Below, piece after piece: positions 49,528 to 58,399 of a DNA stretch of 64,000 nt. The DNA comes from an uncultured Gammaproteobacteria bacterium (GTDB taxonomy: Bacteria > Pseudomonadota > Gammaproteobacteria > Pseudomonadales > Pseudohongiellaceae), in the NCBI GenBank assembly GCA_913061515.1, contig CAJXSF010000007.1, forward strand, positions 16,543-80,542. The letters run 5' to 3'. The notes beneath the pieces are model-generated. The model did no database searches. It saw only the letters and a list, made by a program, of their open reading frames with translations, and was not told the origin of the DNA. Made by a program: the position numbers and the translations under genes. Numbering within the stretch: the first letter of the stretch is position 1; the number at the start of each line of letters is the position of its first letter.

Positions 49528-49929
49528 ATGAAAACAGCAAAACTCTTTACAGCGACATTGATGACTTTGATTTTAGCAACAGCGGCGATTGCAGATGCTG
49601 GCGCGGCTCCTACTTCTTTGGGTGAGGGTGCTTACACAGCGGAACAAGCAGCAGCTGGTAAGCCGCTTTTCGAGGCAAACTGCTCAACTTGTCACAATGC
49701 CGATTACTACAAGACAGTCTTTCAATCTTGGAGAGGGCAGCCAGTTCAGTATTTATTCGAGCAGGTTATGAGCGCAATGCCAGCTGATAAGCCAGGGGCG
49801 TTGCTAGACAGCGAGTACGAAGTAGTGATGGCCTATATGTTTGAGATTCTAGGCTTCCCTGCAGGCGATACTCCGCTGAGCTACTCTAGCGGCATGATGA
49901 GAGACATCAATATCGAACCAGCGCCGTAA
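49528..49929 (+). CDS. Small periplasmic c-type cytochrome
   Basis: The 133-residue protein has a signal peptide (cleavage near AIADA) and one haem c motif CSTCH near residues 53-57. The distal ligand may be Met in SAMPADKPG. The ATG at 49528 gives a proper signal peptide; the frame extends 6 codons further. It resembles class I cytochromes c that shuttle electrons in the periplasm. The partner is not known; no oxidase lies nearby. Confidence 0.85.
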   Translation: MKTAKLFTATLMTLILATAAIADAGAAPTSLGEGAYTAEQAAAGKPLFEANCSTCHNADYYKTVFQSWRGQPVQYLFEQVMSAMPADKPGALLDSEYEVVMAYMFEILGFPAGDTPLSYSSGMMRDINIEPAP

Positions 49930-49942
49930 TAATAGCGCAATG

Positions 49943-49972
49943 AAAAAAGGCCCTTTTGAGGGCCTTTTTTTT
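49943..49972. terminator. Bidirectional intrinsic terminator
   Basis: AAAAAAGGCCC-TTTTGA-GGGCCTTTTTTTT forms a GC stem with A tract before and T tract after. It sits between the cytochrome (plus) and the HNH protein (minus), and serves both. Confidence 0.9.
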
Positions 49973-49982
49973 GCTTAAAATT

Positions 49983-50717
49983 TTAGTTCTGTGAGCAGCC
50001 CTTGAGAATAGAGGTAATGCGATTTCTGTCGCGACTTGCCAAACGTAAATCATACTTTTCGGCTATTGCCTCCCATTGGCGTGCATAGTCGCAGTGGTAC
50101 TCTTCTCGGGGTAAATAGCGACTAGGACCTTTGTCTCCCTTTTTGCGAATTTCACTGCGCTCTGCCAGCAGCAGATTCATCGGGTCATTGGCGAAAGCGA
50201 CTTTCTTATTCATAGGCCAACGGTCACCGCCAACGTTATGCGCATAGCGCAACGGAACAATATGATCGAGGTCAATTTGTGTGGCAACGCTGAACACCTT
50301 GCCGGTGTATTCATCAAGCCATTCGCCTGTACGAACTTCGCAGTTTCTAGGATTGGTGTAGCGCACGGGGGCTCTGCTTGTGGCAACTAGAATCTCAGTA
50401 CGAGTGACTTGGCAGTCGCCATCGAAGTCTTCGTCAAAAGGCCAGTCGGCTTCATTATAAAACTTGCTTCGACTATCGGGGTCGAAGAAAAAGCTATCGC
50501 GACTCCCCCTTGTGAAGGTGTCGGGTTGCTCACACAAGCCTAAGTGACAATGATAGGAACCGCCATTGTAGTGCCCCCCATTCTCGTCAAGTGGGCCAGG
50601 GTGGGCAATAGCCGCGAGGTTATAAAGACTGGCTGCAAATAGAGGGGCGCCAAGAGCGAGTAAGCGTCTCAATGGCTTGGTCGTAAGGTCAGTTTTTTTG
50701 CGAAATAGCGGAAACAT
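49983..50717 (-). CDS. Secreted HNH-type endonuclease with an N-terminal YHYH-like motif
   Basis: The 244-residue product from the ATG at 50717 has AAGGAG at a good distance; an ATG 5 codons earlier lies upstream of that site. It has a basic N-terminus with a hydrophobic signal (about 17-38), then a His-rich segment HPGPLDENGGHYNGGSYHCH (residues 39-58). A GmrSD/DUF1524-like HNH nuclease domain follows with DHIVP at 151-155 and DPMN at 178-181. So it is predicted to be an exported, metal-dependent DNase. The substrate, role and any regulator are unknown. The Cys residues (4 or more) suit a periplasmic or extracellular protein. Confidence 0.8.
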   Translation of the reverse strand: MFPLFRKKTDLTTKPLRRLLALGAPLFAASLYNLAAIAHPGPLDENGGHYNGGSYHCHLGLCEQPDTFTRGSRDSFFFDPDSRSKFYNEADWPFDEDFDGDCQVTRTEILVATSRAPVRYTNPRNCEVRTGEWLDEYTGKVFSVATQIDLDHIVPLRYAHNVGGDRWPMNKKVAFANDPMNLLLAERSEIRKKGDKGPSRYLPREEYHCDYARQWEAIAEKYDLRLASRDRNRITSILKGCSQN

Positions 50718-50740
50718 TAAAGCTCCTTTCACGCAGAGTT

Positions 50741-51583
50741 TTATGAATGAAAAAGCATCGATAAATCGATGGCTTTGCAGTCCTTGGTCAATGCGCCGAT
50801 GGATATAAAATCGACCCCAGTTTCGGCAATGGGCACCAAGGTCTTATCGTTAATGCCACCTGAGGCTTCCAGTTTTACTTTTCCTGAATTGATTTTGACT
50901 GCTTCGCGTAAATCTTCAAGCGAAAAATTATCCAACATGATGATGTCAGCTTTAGCCTTAAGTGCTTCGTCGAGTTGTAGCAAGTTCTCGACTTCAACCT
51001 CTACGGGTTTGTTTGGGTGCAGGTGTTGGGCTTTTGCCACAGCGGCGCTGATCGAGCCGCAAGCGTTTATATGGTTCTCTTTAATCAAAAAGGCGTCGTA
51101 AAGGCCGATTCTGTGATTGTGACAACCGCCAATCTTAACGGCATATTTTTGGGCGCTGCGCAGCCCAGGAATAGTCTTGCGAGTATCGAGTAATTTGACT
51201 TGTGTATGTGCCACTTTGTTTGCGTAGGCGCGGGACAGTGTAGCGGTCCCTGACAAGCTTTGGATGAAGTTCAGCAGTGTGCGTTCGGCAGTGAGCAGTG
51301 CGCGTGCGTTACCTCGTAACTCGATGATGGCTTGGTCTTGTTTAATCGTGTCTCCCTCTTTGCATAGCCATCGGTACTGAATAGTGGTGTCGATTTGTCG
51401 TAGCGTTTCTTCGACCCATGGCGTGCCACAAAAGACGGCATCTTCGCGGCAAAAGACGCTTGCTATTGCTTGTTTATCAGGTGGAATTAGCTGCGCGGTG
51501 ATGTCCCCATCACCAATATCTTCGCGCAGTGCGCTAGTGACATTGATCACGATGTCAGTTTGTAGATTGCGAATGTTTTGCAT
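50741..51583 (-). CDS. nadC: Nicotinate-nucleotide pyrophosphorylase (carboxylating)
   Basis: NadC converts quinolinate and PRPP to nicotinate mononucleotide in NAD synthesis. The 280-residue product shows [69 protein letters not shown] and LEASGGIND. The gene neighbours ampD in many gammaproteobacteria, with the same orientation as here (divergent). Confidence 0.97.
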   Translation of the reverse strand: MQNIRNLQTDIVINVTSALREDIGDGDITAQLIPPDKQAIASVFCREDAVFCGTPWVEETLRQIDTTIQYRWLCKEGDTIKQDQAIIELRGNARALLTAERTLLNFIQSLSGTATLSRAYANKVAHTQVKLLDTRKTIPGLRSAQKYAVKIGGCHNHRIGLYDAFLIKENHINACGSISAAVAKAQHLHPNKPVEVEVENLLQLDEALKAKADIIMLDNFSLEDLREAVKINSGKVKLEASGGINDKTLVPIAETGVDFISIGALTKDCKAIDLSMLFHS

Positions 51584-51604
51584 GCTAGCGGAGTACCTTG
51601 TGGC

Positions 51605-52135
51605 TTAGGGAATATAACGCAAGGTGAGAGAGTCTCCTCGTTGCGTAAATTCTATGTGTCTGAGTGCGCTCATGCCAAGCAAGACGGTATCCCCCTGCAT
51701 CGCAGGGTTAATGCTTGAGCGCACGTCATTGAGGGTGATATTGCCGATTTGTACGGTATCGATGATAGTGGAGAAAACGGTCAATTCACCGTTGGCTGTC
51801 ATGGCGCGGGTGGGGTAGCCGCGCTCTAGGCCGGCTTCTTGCGCTAATGCCTCGGACATCACGACATCGGTAGCGCCAGTATCTAATAGGAAGTTTGCCC
51901 GTGCGTCGTTGATGAGGCCGGAAACAAGATAATGGCCTTGGGGGTTGCGCCGTAAGGTCACACTGATGCTGCCATCATCGGCTAAAAAGCTGTCAGGGTT
52001 GCGATTAGGGTTTTGGCGAGAGCTCAGCGCTGAATCGAAAAAAAGTGTCAACACGCCCAAGCCGAGTGCGAAGCTGATAAATAGCATCGCCATTCCTGTT
52101 TTCTTGGTTGAATGTGGTTGATTTCTGTCGTTCAT
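51605..52135 (-). CDS. Membrane-anchored retropepsin-like aspartic protease
   Basis: The 176-residue protein has one membrane helix (about 17-36) and a periplasmic aspartic protease-like domain with the active-site motif FLLDTGATDVVMS (about 91-103). It fits the TIGR02281-type clan of single-domain retropepsins, which act as dimers. Start at 52135 is preferred to the 44-codon-earlier frame edge. The substrate is unknown. It lies 21 bases from nadC on the same strand and shares the promoter region with ampD. Confidence 0.85.
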   Translation of the reverse strand: MNDRNQPHSTKKTGMAMLFISFALGLGVLTLFFDSALSSRQNPNRNPDSFLADDGSISVTLRRNPQGHYLVSGLINDARANFLLDTGATDVVMSEALAQEAGLERGYPTRAMTANGELTVFSTIIDTVQIGNITLNDVRSSINPAMQGDTVLLGMSALRHIEFTQRGDSLTLRYIP

Positions 52136-52269
52136 CGCCTCACTGCCAATAGCGTTAATTGGGAAATTATGGCGTATAGCCGCTACGATTGATAGAAGCT
52201 TTGCGGGCTTGATTGGATAGATTTCTGAGAGCTCGTTAGAATACAGCCCCATCAAAGGAGGCTGCAAAA

Positions 52270-52830
52270 ATGCATGCCCTAGGAGGATCGTTGATCAAAA
52301 AGCACCAGTTGCTAACGGCGCGGCAAATCGCTTCCCCGAATTTTAGTGAGCGCACAGGCGATGCCAAAATAGAGATGCTTGTGATCCACAATATTAGTCT
52401 ACCACCAGGGCAATATGGAGGAGGCTATGTGGAGGCCCTTTTTAACAACTCTTTGAACCCAGATGACGACCCCTACTTTGCCGAGATCGCTCATCTAACG
52501 GTGTCGGCTCACTTGCTTATCGATCGTCTAGGGCAGGTGACGCAATTCGTCCCTTTTGATAAGAAAGCCTGGCATGCTGGCGCCTCAGAGTTTCGGGGAC
52601 GGGGCAATTGCAATGACTTCTCAATAGGGATTGAGCTAGAGGGCTGTGATGATGAAGAGTTCACCACCGAGCAATATCGCAGCCTCATTAGTGTTACGAA
52701 GCTGTTAATGGCAGAATACTCGGATATCACCATCGCTAAGATCGTAGGCCATAGTGATATAGCGCCGGGGCGTAAAACGGATCCCGGTCCGCATTTTGAT
52801 TGGGCGTATTACCGTGCTCAATGTGCCTAA
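52270..52830 (+). CDS. ampD: 1,6-anhydro-N-acetylmuramyl-L-alanine amidase AmpD
   Basis: AmpD cleaves anhydro-muropeptides in the cytoplasm during wall recycling, and thereby lowers AmpR-dependent beta-lactamase expression. The 186-residue protein has zinc ligands in VIHNISLPPG, and in GHSDIAPGRKTDPGPHFDW. The substrate segment HAGASEFRGRGNCNDFSIGI is also present. GGAGG precedes the ATG by 7 bases. AmpE follows after 15 bases. Confidence 0.96.
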   Translation: MHALGGSLIKKHQLLTARQIASPNFSERTGDAKIEMLVIHNISLPPGQYGGGYVEALFNNSLNPDDDPYFAEIAHLTVSAHLLIDRLGQVTQFVPFDKKAWHAGASEFRGRGNCNDFSIGIELEGCDDEEFTTEQYRSLISVTKLLMAEYSDITIAKIVGHSDIAPGRKTDPGPHFDWAYYRAQCA

Positions 52831-52845
52831 ATTAGGACGAATACC

Positions 52846-53805
52846 ATGAAATTTTTAGTCATTCTTGCTGCTTTGCTTATTAACCATTATTGGCGCAAAG
52901 ATAGAGCTTTGCCCGGAGATGGGTGGTTTCAGCGCTTTGTAGCATGGATGCAAGCCCCATTATCGCGACTTCCTAAGGTGCTCATTGATTCACAAGAGTG
53001 GCGAGTCGTATTGACTGTTGCCGTCCCAGTTGCGGCCTTGTTAGTGCTGCTCTATGTCATCGATGGCGTGCTGTTTGGATTAGTTAGCTTTTGTGTGCAC
53101 GTTGCGCTGCTTCTGGCGTTGTTTGAGCCGCGTAATTTGCAAGCATGGGTTGCTCGATACTTACAGTATTGGCGTGAAGAGGAATTTGAGTCGGCTCTGT
53201 TGTATTTGCAGGAGCGTTGGCCTGCAATTGGCCTAGATAGAGGGGGGGATTTCGAGGCATTACATGAAAATTGTTACCGATATATCCTAGCAAGCGTCTT
53301 TGAGCGGCTCTTTGCCATCCTCTTTTGGTACCTGATACTAGGGCCGATTGGAGCAATTGTGTATTATGCCTTAGTGCAACTGCGAGCGCTTTCCTATCTA
53401 GAATTTGAGTCTGGAAATGAGCATTGGTTGTGCCGCCTGCTTTTCGTTCTTGAGTGGCCAGTGGCGCGAGTGTTAGGCCTGACTTTTGCTCTGGCAGGCG
53501 ATTTCGAGGCAGGTTTCAAGCGGCTACGAGAATTGTTTTTTGTTGGCAGCCGCAGTGCATTGGATGTTGTGTTGCTTTGCGCCCATGCGGCAGCGGGCAC
53601 AGGCTACAAAGCCTTAGTTGTCCATGACTCCCAAGAGGCTGGGGAATTGAATACCTTAGTTATCGATTTAGACGAGGGGGTTAGCCAGCTCAGCCCACGT
53701 AAATGCGTGCAGCAGATCGAAGATCTCATCGCATTATTAGACCGGAGCCAGATTATCTGGATTAGTACGCTCGCTCTATTAGCCTTCTACGGTATCGGAG
53801 CGTAA
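52846..53805 (+). CDS. ampE: Inner-membrane regulatory signalling protein AmpE
   Basis: AmpE is a polytopic membrane protein paired with AmpD whose molecular function is still unclear. The 319-residue product has several membrane helices (about 1-15, 66-92, 146-172, 291-309) and family blocks such as LIDSQEWRVVL, YLQERWPAIGL and LILGPIGAIVYY. No catalytic motif is visible. Confidence 0.88.
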   Translation: MKFLVILAALLINHYWRKDRALPGDGWFQRFVAWMQAPLSRLPKVLIDSQEWRVVLTVAVPVAALLVLLYVIDGVLFGLVSFCVHVALLLALFEPRNLQAWVARYLQYWREEEFESALLYLQERWPAIGLDRGGDFEALHENCYRYILASVFERLFAILFWYLILGPIGAIVYYALVQLRALSYLEFESGNEHWLCRLLFVLEWPVARVLGLTFALAGDFEAGFKRLRELFFVGSRSALDVVLLCAHAAAGTGYKALVVHDSQEAGELNTLVIDLDEGVSQLSPRKCVQQIEDLIALLDRSQIIWISTLALLAFYGIGA

Positions 53806-53806
53806 T

Positions 53807-53830
53807 GGTTTGTAGTTTAACTACAAAACC
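53807..53830 (+). terminator. Inverted repeat after ampE
   Basis: GGTTTGTAGTT-T-AACTACAAAACC is an imperfect inverted repeat two bases after the ampE stop. With no T run after it, it could be a terminator remnant or an operator of aceE. Confidence 0.35.
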
Positions 53831-53842
53831 AGATTTCAGGCA

Positions 53843-53872
53843 TTGAAAAAAGGCCGTGTCTTAGGGTAAAAT
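53843..53872 (+). promoter_or_regulatory. Promoter of aceE-aceF
   Basis: TTGAAA (53843-53848) and TAAAAT (53867-53872) are spaced by 18 bases, about 100 bases before aceE. The promoter lies inside a longer inverted repeat with arms CCAGATTT (53829-53836) and AAATCTGG (53869-53876), a possible operator. No pdhR lies beside it. Confidence 0.5.
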
Positions 53873-53971
53873 CTGGCCACGGTGTAAATAATTTACAAGG
53901 CAGCTTGCTCTATCGCGACCTGTCAAATTTATAGAATCCCCACAAGGGAAAGAAAGCGAGAATAATAGTCT

Positions 53972-56665
53972 ATGAGCCTACCCAAAGAAGATCTAAACCC
54001 TACCGAAACCAAAGAATGGCTTGATGCCCTAGGCTCAATCATCGATCAAGAAGGTTTAGAGCGCGCCCATTTCATTCTCGGTAGACTTGCCGAAGAAGCG
54101 ACCCGAAATACACAGTCTCTTCCTTATTCGTCGGTGACAACCCCATACCGCAACACAATTTCCACTCTCGAAGAAGACAAAATGCCTGGCGACATGTTCA
54201 TGGAACGCCAAATACGCGGCATTATCCGCTGGAACGCCTTGGCGATGGTGATGCGTGCAGGCAAAAAGCCTGGCGCCGAACTAGGTGGCCATATTTCGAC
54301 GTTCTCGTCAGCGGCAACGCTTTATGATGTTGGTTTTAACTACTTTTTCCGCGGTGCAAGTGAAGAGCACGGTGGCGACCTGATCTATTTCCAAGGCCAC
54401 TCCTCCCCTGGTATTTATTCTCGTTCCTTCTTAGAAGGTCGTCTTTCTGAGGAGCAACTCGATAATTTCCGTCAAGAAGTCAATGGCAAAGGGCTGTCTT
54501 CCTACCCTCACCCTTGGTTGATGCCTGATTATTGGCAGTTCCCAACAGTGTCTATGGGTTTAGGCCCTATCGCTGCAATCTATCAAGCACACGTGATGAA
54601 ATACCTCACTAGCCGTGAGTTGATGGACAACAGCGACCGCAAGGTATGGGCCTTCTTAGGGGATGGCGAGACTGACGAGCCAGAATCATTAGGTGCGATC
54701 GCAAAAGCGGGTCGTGAAAAACTCGACAATCTGATCTTTGTGATCAACTGTAACCTGCAGCGCCTTGATGGCCCTGTGCGCGGTAACGGCAAGGTGATTC
54801 AAGAGTTAGAAGGCGTGTTCCGTGGTGCAGGCTGGAATGTCATTAAAGTGGTTTGGGGGCGTCATTGGGATGCACTATTAGCCAACGACAAAGACGGATT
54901 GTTGCAGCAGCGCATGGATGAAGTCGTTGATGGCGAATACATCAACTACTGGGGTCATGGTGGCGCCTATACGCGCGAGCATTTCTTCGGCAAGAGCCCA
55001 GAGCTTTTGAAGATGGTGGAACATTTGTCAGACGATGACATTATGAACCTGAACCGCGGTGGTCACGATCCATTTAAAGTGTATGCGGCTTATAAGCAGG
55101 CAACAACGCCGAATGGTAAGCCAACAGTGATTCTCGCTAAAACCGTGAAAGGCTATGCTTTTGGTTCGACTGCAGAAGCTCAGAATGTCGCGCACTCGGT
55201 TAAGAAACTTGACGTTGAAGGTCTGAAGACTTTCCGTGATCGTTTCAATATTCCAATTCCAGATGATCAGCTCGAGTCAGTTCCTTATTATCGACCTGCT
55301 GAAGACAGTTTAGAGATGCGTTATTTGCGCAAACGTCGTGAGGCCTTAGGTGGTCCTGTGCCCGCTCGCCGCACTGTTGCGCAAGAGTTGACGATTCCTA
55401 AACTCGATGCGTTTGCAGCCCAGTTACAAAGTACAAAAGATCGCGAAATCTCTACCACCATGGCATTTGTGCGGATGTTGACGACTTTGTGTAAAGACAA
55501 AGAAATTGGTCACCGCATTGTGCCAATCGTGCCAGACGAAGCGCGTACCTTCGGTATGGAAGGGATGTTCCGTCAAATCGGTATTTATTCATCGGAAGGG
55601 CAGCTTTACGATCCAGTCGATTCTAAGCAGATCATGTACTACCGTGAAGACAAGAAAGGGCAGATGCTAGAAGAGGGGATCACGGAGGCGGGTGCATTCT
55701 CTGCATGGTTAGCCGCTGCCACTTCTTACAGTGTTAACGACTATCCACTTGTGCCATTTTATATTTACTACTCAATGTTTGGTTTCCAGCGCATAGGCGA
55801 CTTGGCGTGGGCGGCAGGCGATTCGCAAGCGCGTGGCTTCCTGATCGGTGCGACAGCTGGGCGAACAACATTGAATGGCGAAGGTCTACAGCATCAAGAT
55901 GGCCATAGTCATCTGCTAGCATCTACGATCCCGAACTGTGTAAGCTATGACGCCACTTATTCATATGAATTGGCAGTCATTGTGCACGAAGGCATGCGTC
56001 GCATGTACAAAGAGCGTGAGTCTGTGTATTTCTATATCACGACGATGAATGAAAACTACACACACCCAGAAATGCCCAAAGGTGCTGAAGAAGGCATTAT
56101 CAAAGGGATGTACTTGCTAGAAGATGGCAATGCGAAAGAGTACAAAGTATCAGGCAAGGCGATCAACAAGGATCGCGTGCGTCTATTAGGTAGCGGCACT
56201 ATACTGCGTGAAGTAAGAAAGGCGGCAGAAGTATTGCGAGACGAATACAAAGTGGCGGTGGATGTATGGAGTGTCACTAGCTTCAATGAACTGCGCAAAG
56301 ATGGCTTGTCGACTTCTCGATACAATATGATGCACCCAACTAAGAAGCCAAAAGAGAGCTACGTGCACAAGTGTCTTTCTGCGACTCCGGGTCCTGTTAT
56401 CGCCTCTACAGATTATATGAAAGTTCAGGCCGATCAGATTCGCGAATTTGTACCCGATACTTATCGAGTTTTAGGCACCGACGGCTTTGGTCGCAGTGAT
56501 ACGCGTGAGAATCTGCGTCACTTCTTTGAAGTCGATCACCGCTTTGTTGTGATAGCGGCCTTAACAGAACTCAAGGATCGTGGCTTAGTGACCGCCGACG
56601 CTATCGCGAAAGCGATGAAGTCTATGGGTATTGACCAAGATAAAGTTGATCCGTTAACGATGTAA
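53972..56665 (+). CDS. aceE: Pyruvate dehydrogenase E1 component (homodimeric)
   Basis: E1 decarboxylates pyruvate with thiamine diphosphate and passes the acetyl group to the lipoyl domains of AceF. The 897-residue product is full length. The ThDP motif is GDGETDEPES followed about 27 residues later by NCNLQRLDGP. Other conserved blocks are YFQGHSSPGIYSRSFLEGR, LNRGGHDPFKVYAAY and LQHQDGHSH. GGGAAAGAAAG precedes the ATG. AceF follows after 51 bases. Confidence 0.98.
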   Translation: MSLPKEDLNPTETKEWLDALGSIIDQEGLERAHFILGRLAEEATRNTQSLPYSSVTTPYRNTISTLEEDKMPGDMFMERQIRGIIRWNALAMVMRAGKKPGAELGGHISTFSSAATLYDVGFNYFFRGASEEHGGDLIYFQGHSSPGIYSRSFLEGRLSEEQLDNFRQEVNGKGLSSYPHPWLMPDYWQFPTVSMGLGPIAAIYQAHVMKYLTSRELMDNSDRKVWAFLGDGETDEPESLGAIAKAGREKLDNLIFVINCNLQRLDGPVRGNGKVIQELEGVFRGAGWNVIKVVWGRHWDALLANDKDGLLQQRMDEVVDGEYINYWGHGGAYTREHFFGKSPELLKMVEHLSDDDIMNLNRGGHDPFKVYAAYKQATTPNGKPTVILAKTVKGYAFGSTAEAQNVAHSVKKLDVEGLKTFRDRFNIPIPDDQLESVPYYRPAEDSLEMRYLRKRREALGGPVPARRTVAQELTIPKLDAFAAQLQSTKDREISTTMAFVRMLTTLCKDKEIGHRIVPIVPDEARTFGMEGMFRQIGIYSSEGQLYDPVDSKQIMYYREDKKGQMLEEGITEAGAFSAWLAAATSYSVNDYPLVPFYIYYSMFGFQRIGDLAWAAGDSQARGFLIGATAGRTTLNGEGLQHQDGHSHLLASTIPNCVSYDATYSYELAVIVHEGMRRMYKERESVYFYITTMNENYTHPEMPKGAEEGIIKGMYLLEDGNAKEYKVSGKAINKDRVRLLGSGTILREVRKAAEVLRDEYKVAVDVWSVTSFNELRKDGLSTSRYNMMHPTKKPKESYVHKCLSATPGPVIASTDYMKVQADQIREFVPDTYRVLGTDGFGRSDTRENLRHFFEVDHRFVVIAALTELKDRGLVTADAIAKAMKSMGIDQDKVDPLTM

Positions 56666-56716
56666 ATCGTTCGTTCATTAAAATAAAAGATTCAGATTAT
56701 TCAGGAGCATTGATCA

Positions 56717-58348
56717 GTGCCAATTGAAAGCATAAAAGTACCGAATCTAGGGGATTCACAGGACGTCGAAGTCATCGAAATTTTGGTGGCCGAAGGTCAA
56801 ACTGTGAGCGAGAACGACTCGTTGATGGTTTTAGAAAGCGACAAAGCGGCGATGGAGATTCCTAGCCCGAAGAGCGGAGTCATTAAAAGTATCTCGATCA
56901 AATTAGGTGATCAGGTATCTGAAGGCGATGAGATCGTCACAATGGAAATAGAGGGGGCTGTCGAAGAGGCAGCGCCTGCACCAGAGCCGGCCGCTAAGAA
57001 AGAAGCAGCACCGGCTGCGCAAGAGAAGGCGAGTGCGCCAGAACCAGCGCCTGCCGCCGCAAGCTCTAGCGTCGAGACCATCGAAGTGCCAGACCTTGGT
57101 GGTGACAGTGATGTTGAGGTCATTGAGATTCATGTGGCGGTTGGCGATAAGATTAACGAGGAAGAGCCTCTTATTACTTTGGAGTCCGACAAAGCTGCGA
57201 TGGAAGTGCCCGCTCCTAAGGGCGGTGAAGTTAAAGCATTGAAGCTGAAAGTTGGCGATAAAGTGTCACAAGGCTCCGCTATTCTAGATTTATTGGTCAG
57301 TGCGTCTGCGGCGGCTCCGGCGCCAGAGCCAGCACAGGAAGAAAAGCCTAAGAGTGCACCGGCAGCGCAAGCTTCGAGTCCTCAGAAAGCTACTACGCCT
57401 GCGCCTTCCGCACCGGCTGCTGCCCCTGCGCCTGAGCCAAGCGGTGATGGAAATGTGTATGCAGGGCCTGCGGTACGCAAACTAGCGCGTGAGCTAGGCG
57501 TAAATCTCGCTCAGGTGTCAGGTACTGGTGCAAAGAATCGAATTCTAAAAGAAGACCTTCATGCCTTTGTGAAAGCGCGTATGCAAGCGCCAGCGGCGAG
57601 TGCCGGTGGTGCCGTCATGGCATCAATTCCAGATGTTGACTTCAGCCAGTTCGGTGAGATTGAACAAATCTCCATGAGCAAGCTGCATAAAGTCACAGCG
57701 GCGAATATGCAGCGTAATTGGTCTGTGGTGCCTCATGTCACTCAGTTTGATGAAGCTGATATTACTGAGCTTGAAAAATTCCGCGGTGAAATGAAGAAAG
57801 AGGCTGAGAAAAAAGGTGTTCGCTTAACTTTCTTGCCATTCTTGCTGAAAGCTTGTGCGAAAGTGCTTACTGAATATCCACAGTTTAATGTGTCATTGCA
57901 CTCCTCAGGTGAATATCTTATTCAGAAAAAATATGTGCACATTGGCGTTGCGGTTGCGACTGAAGCGGGACTGATGGTGCCAGTGATTCGTGATGTAGAT
58001 AAAAAGTCTATATGGGAGCTAGCTGCGGAAGTCATTGCACTTAGTGACAAAGCCAAGAATCGTCGTCTTTCTAAAGAAGACATGACCGGTGCTTGCTTTA
58101 CTATTTCTAGCCTAGGGGCTCTGGGTGGTACTGGATTTACACCAATCGTGAATGCGCCAGAAGTGGCAATCTTGGGTGTGTCTAAGACGCAAGTAAAACC
58201 AGTCTATATCAACGGTCAGTTTGAGCCTCGTCAGATGCTTCCATTGGCGTTGTCTTACGATCACCGCGCAGTAAATGGAGTTGATGGTGGCATGTTTGCT
58301 ACCTATCTAGCTAAACTGCTTGGCGATATTAGAATGCTCGTGTTGTAA
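56717..58348 (+). CDS. aceF: Pyruvate dehydrogenase dihydrolipoyl acetyltransferase (E2)
   Basis: E2 is the core of pyruvate dehydrogenase. The 543-residue product starts at GTG with CAGGAG upstream. It has two lipoyl domains (about 3-76 and 119-192), each with the lipoylated Lys in ESDKAAME, and Ala/Pro-rich linkers. A subunit-binding domain (YAGPAVRKLARELGV, about 250-285) precedes the catalytic domain, which ends DHRAVNGVDGG. The Asn in HxxxNG is also known in Azotobacter AceF, so it is not a defect. E. coli has three lipoyl domains. No lpd gene follows. Confidence 0.97.
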   Translation: MPIESIKVPNLGDSQDVEVIEILVAEGQTVSENDSLMVLESDKAAMEIPSPKSGVIKSISIKLGDQVSEGDEIVTMEIEGAVEEAAPAPEPAAKKEAAPAAQEKASAPEPAPAAASSSVETIEVPDLGGDSDVEVIEIHVAVGDKINEEEPLITLESDKAAMEVPAPKGGEVKALKLKVGDKVSQGSAILDLLVSASAAAPAPEPAQEEKPKSAPAAQASSPQKATTPAPSAPAAAPAPEPSGDGNVYAGPAVRKLARELGVNLAQVSGTGAKNRILKEDLHAFVKARMQAPAASAGGAVMASIPDVDFSQFGEIEQISMSKLHKVTAANMQRNWSVVPHVTQFDEADITELEKFRGEMKKEAEKKGVRLTFLPFLLKACAKVLTEYPQFNVSLHSSGEYLIQKKYVHIGVAVATEAGLMVPVIRDVDKKSIWELAAEVIALSDKAKNRRLSKEDMTGACFTISSLGALGGTGFTPIVNAPEVAILGVSKTQVKPVYINGQFEPRQMLPLALSYDHRAVNGVDGGMFATYLAKLLGDIRMLVL

Positions 58349-58358
58349 AATTGAAGTC

Positions 58359-58393
58359 TCTTCTCACGGTGTTGCATTAATGCCGTGAGAAGA
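58359..58393. terminator. Hairpin between aceF and the ABC ATPase gene
   Basis: TCTTCTCACGG and CCGTGAGAAGA form an 11-base stem with a loop that itself contains GCATTAATGC. It lies between converging genes and probably serves both, although T runs are short. Confidence 0.55.
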
Positions 58394-58399
58394 CGATTG

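Noticed and set aside
58261..58290. HxxxNG in place of HxxxDG in the AceF active site
   Set aside because: The Asn version is known in Azotobacter and Pseudomonas AceF, so it is normal for this group.
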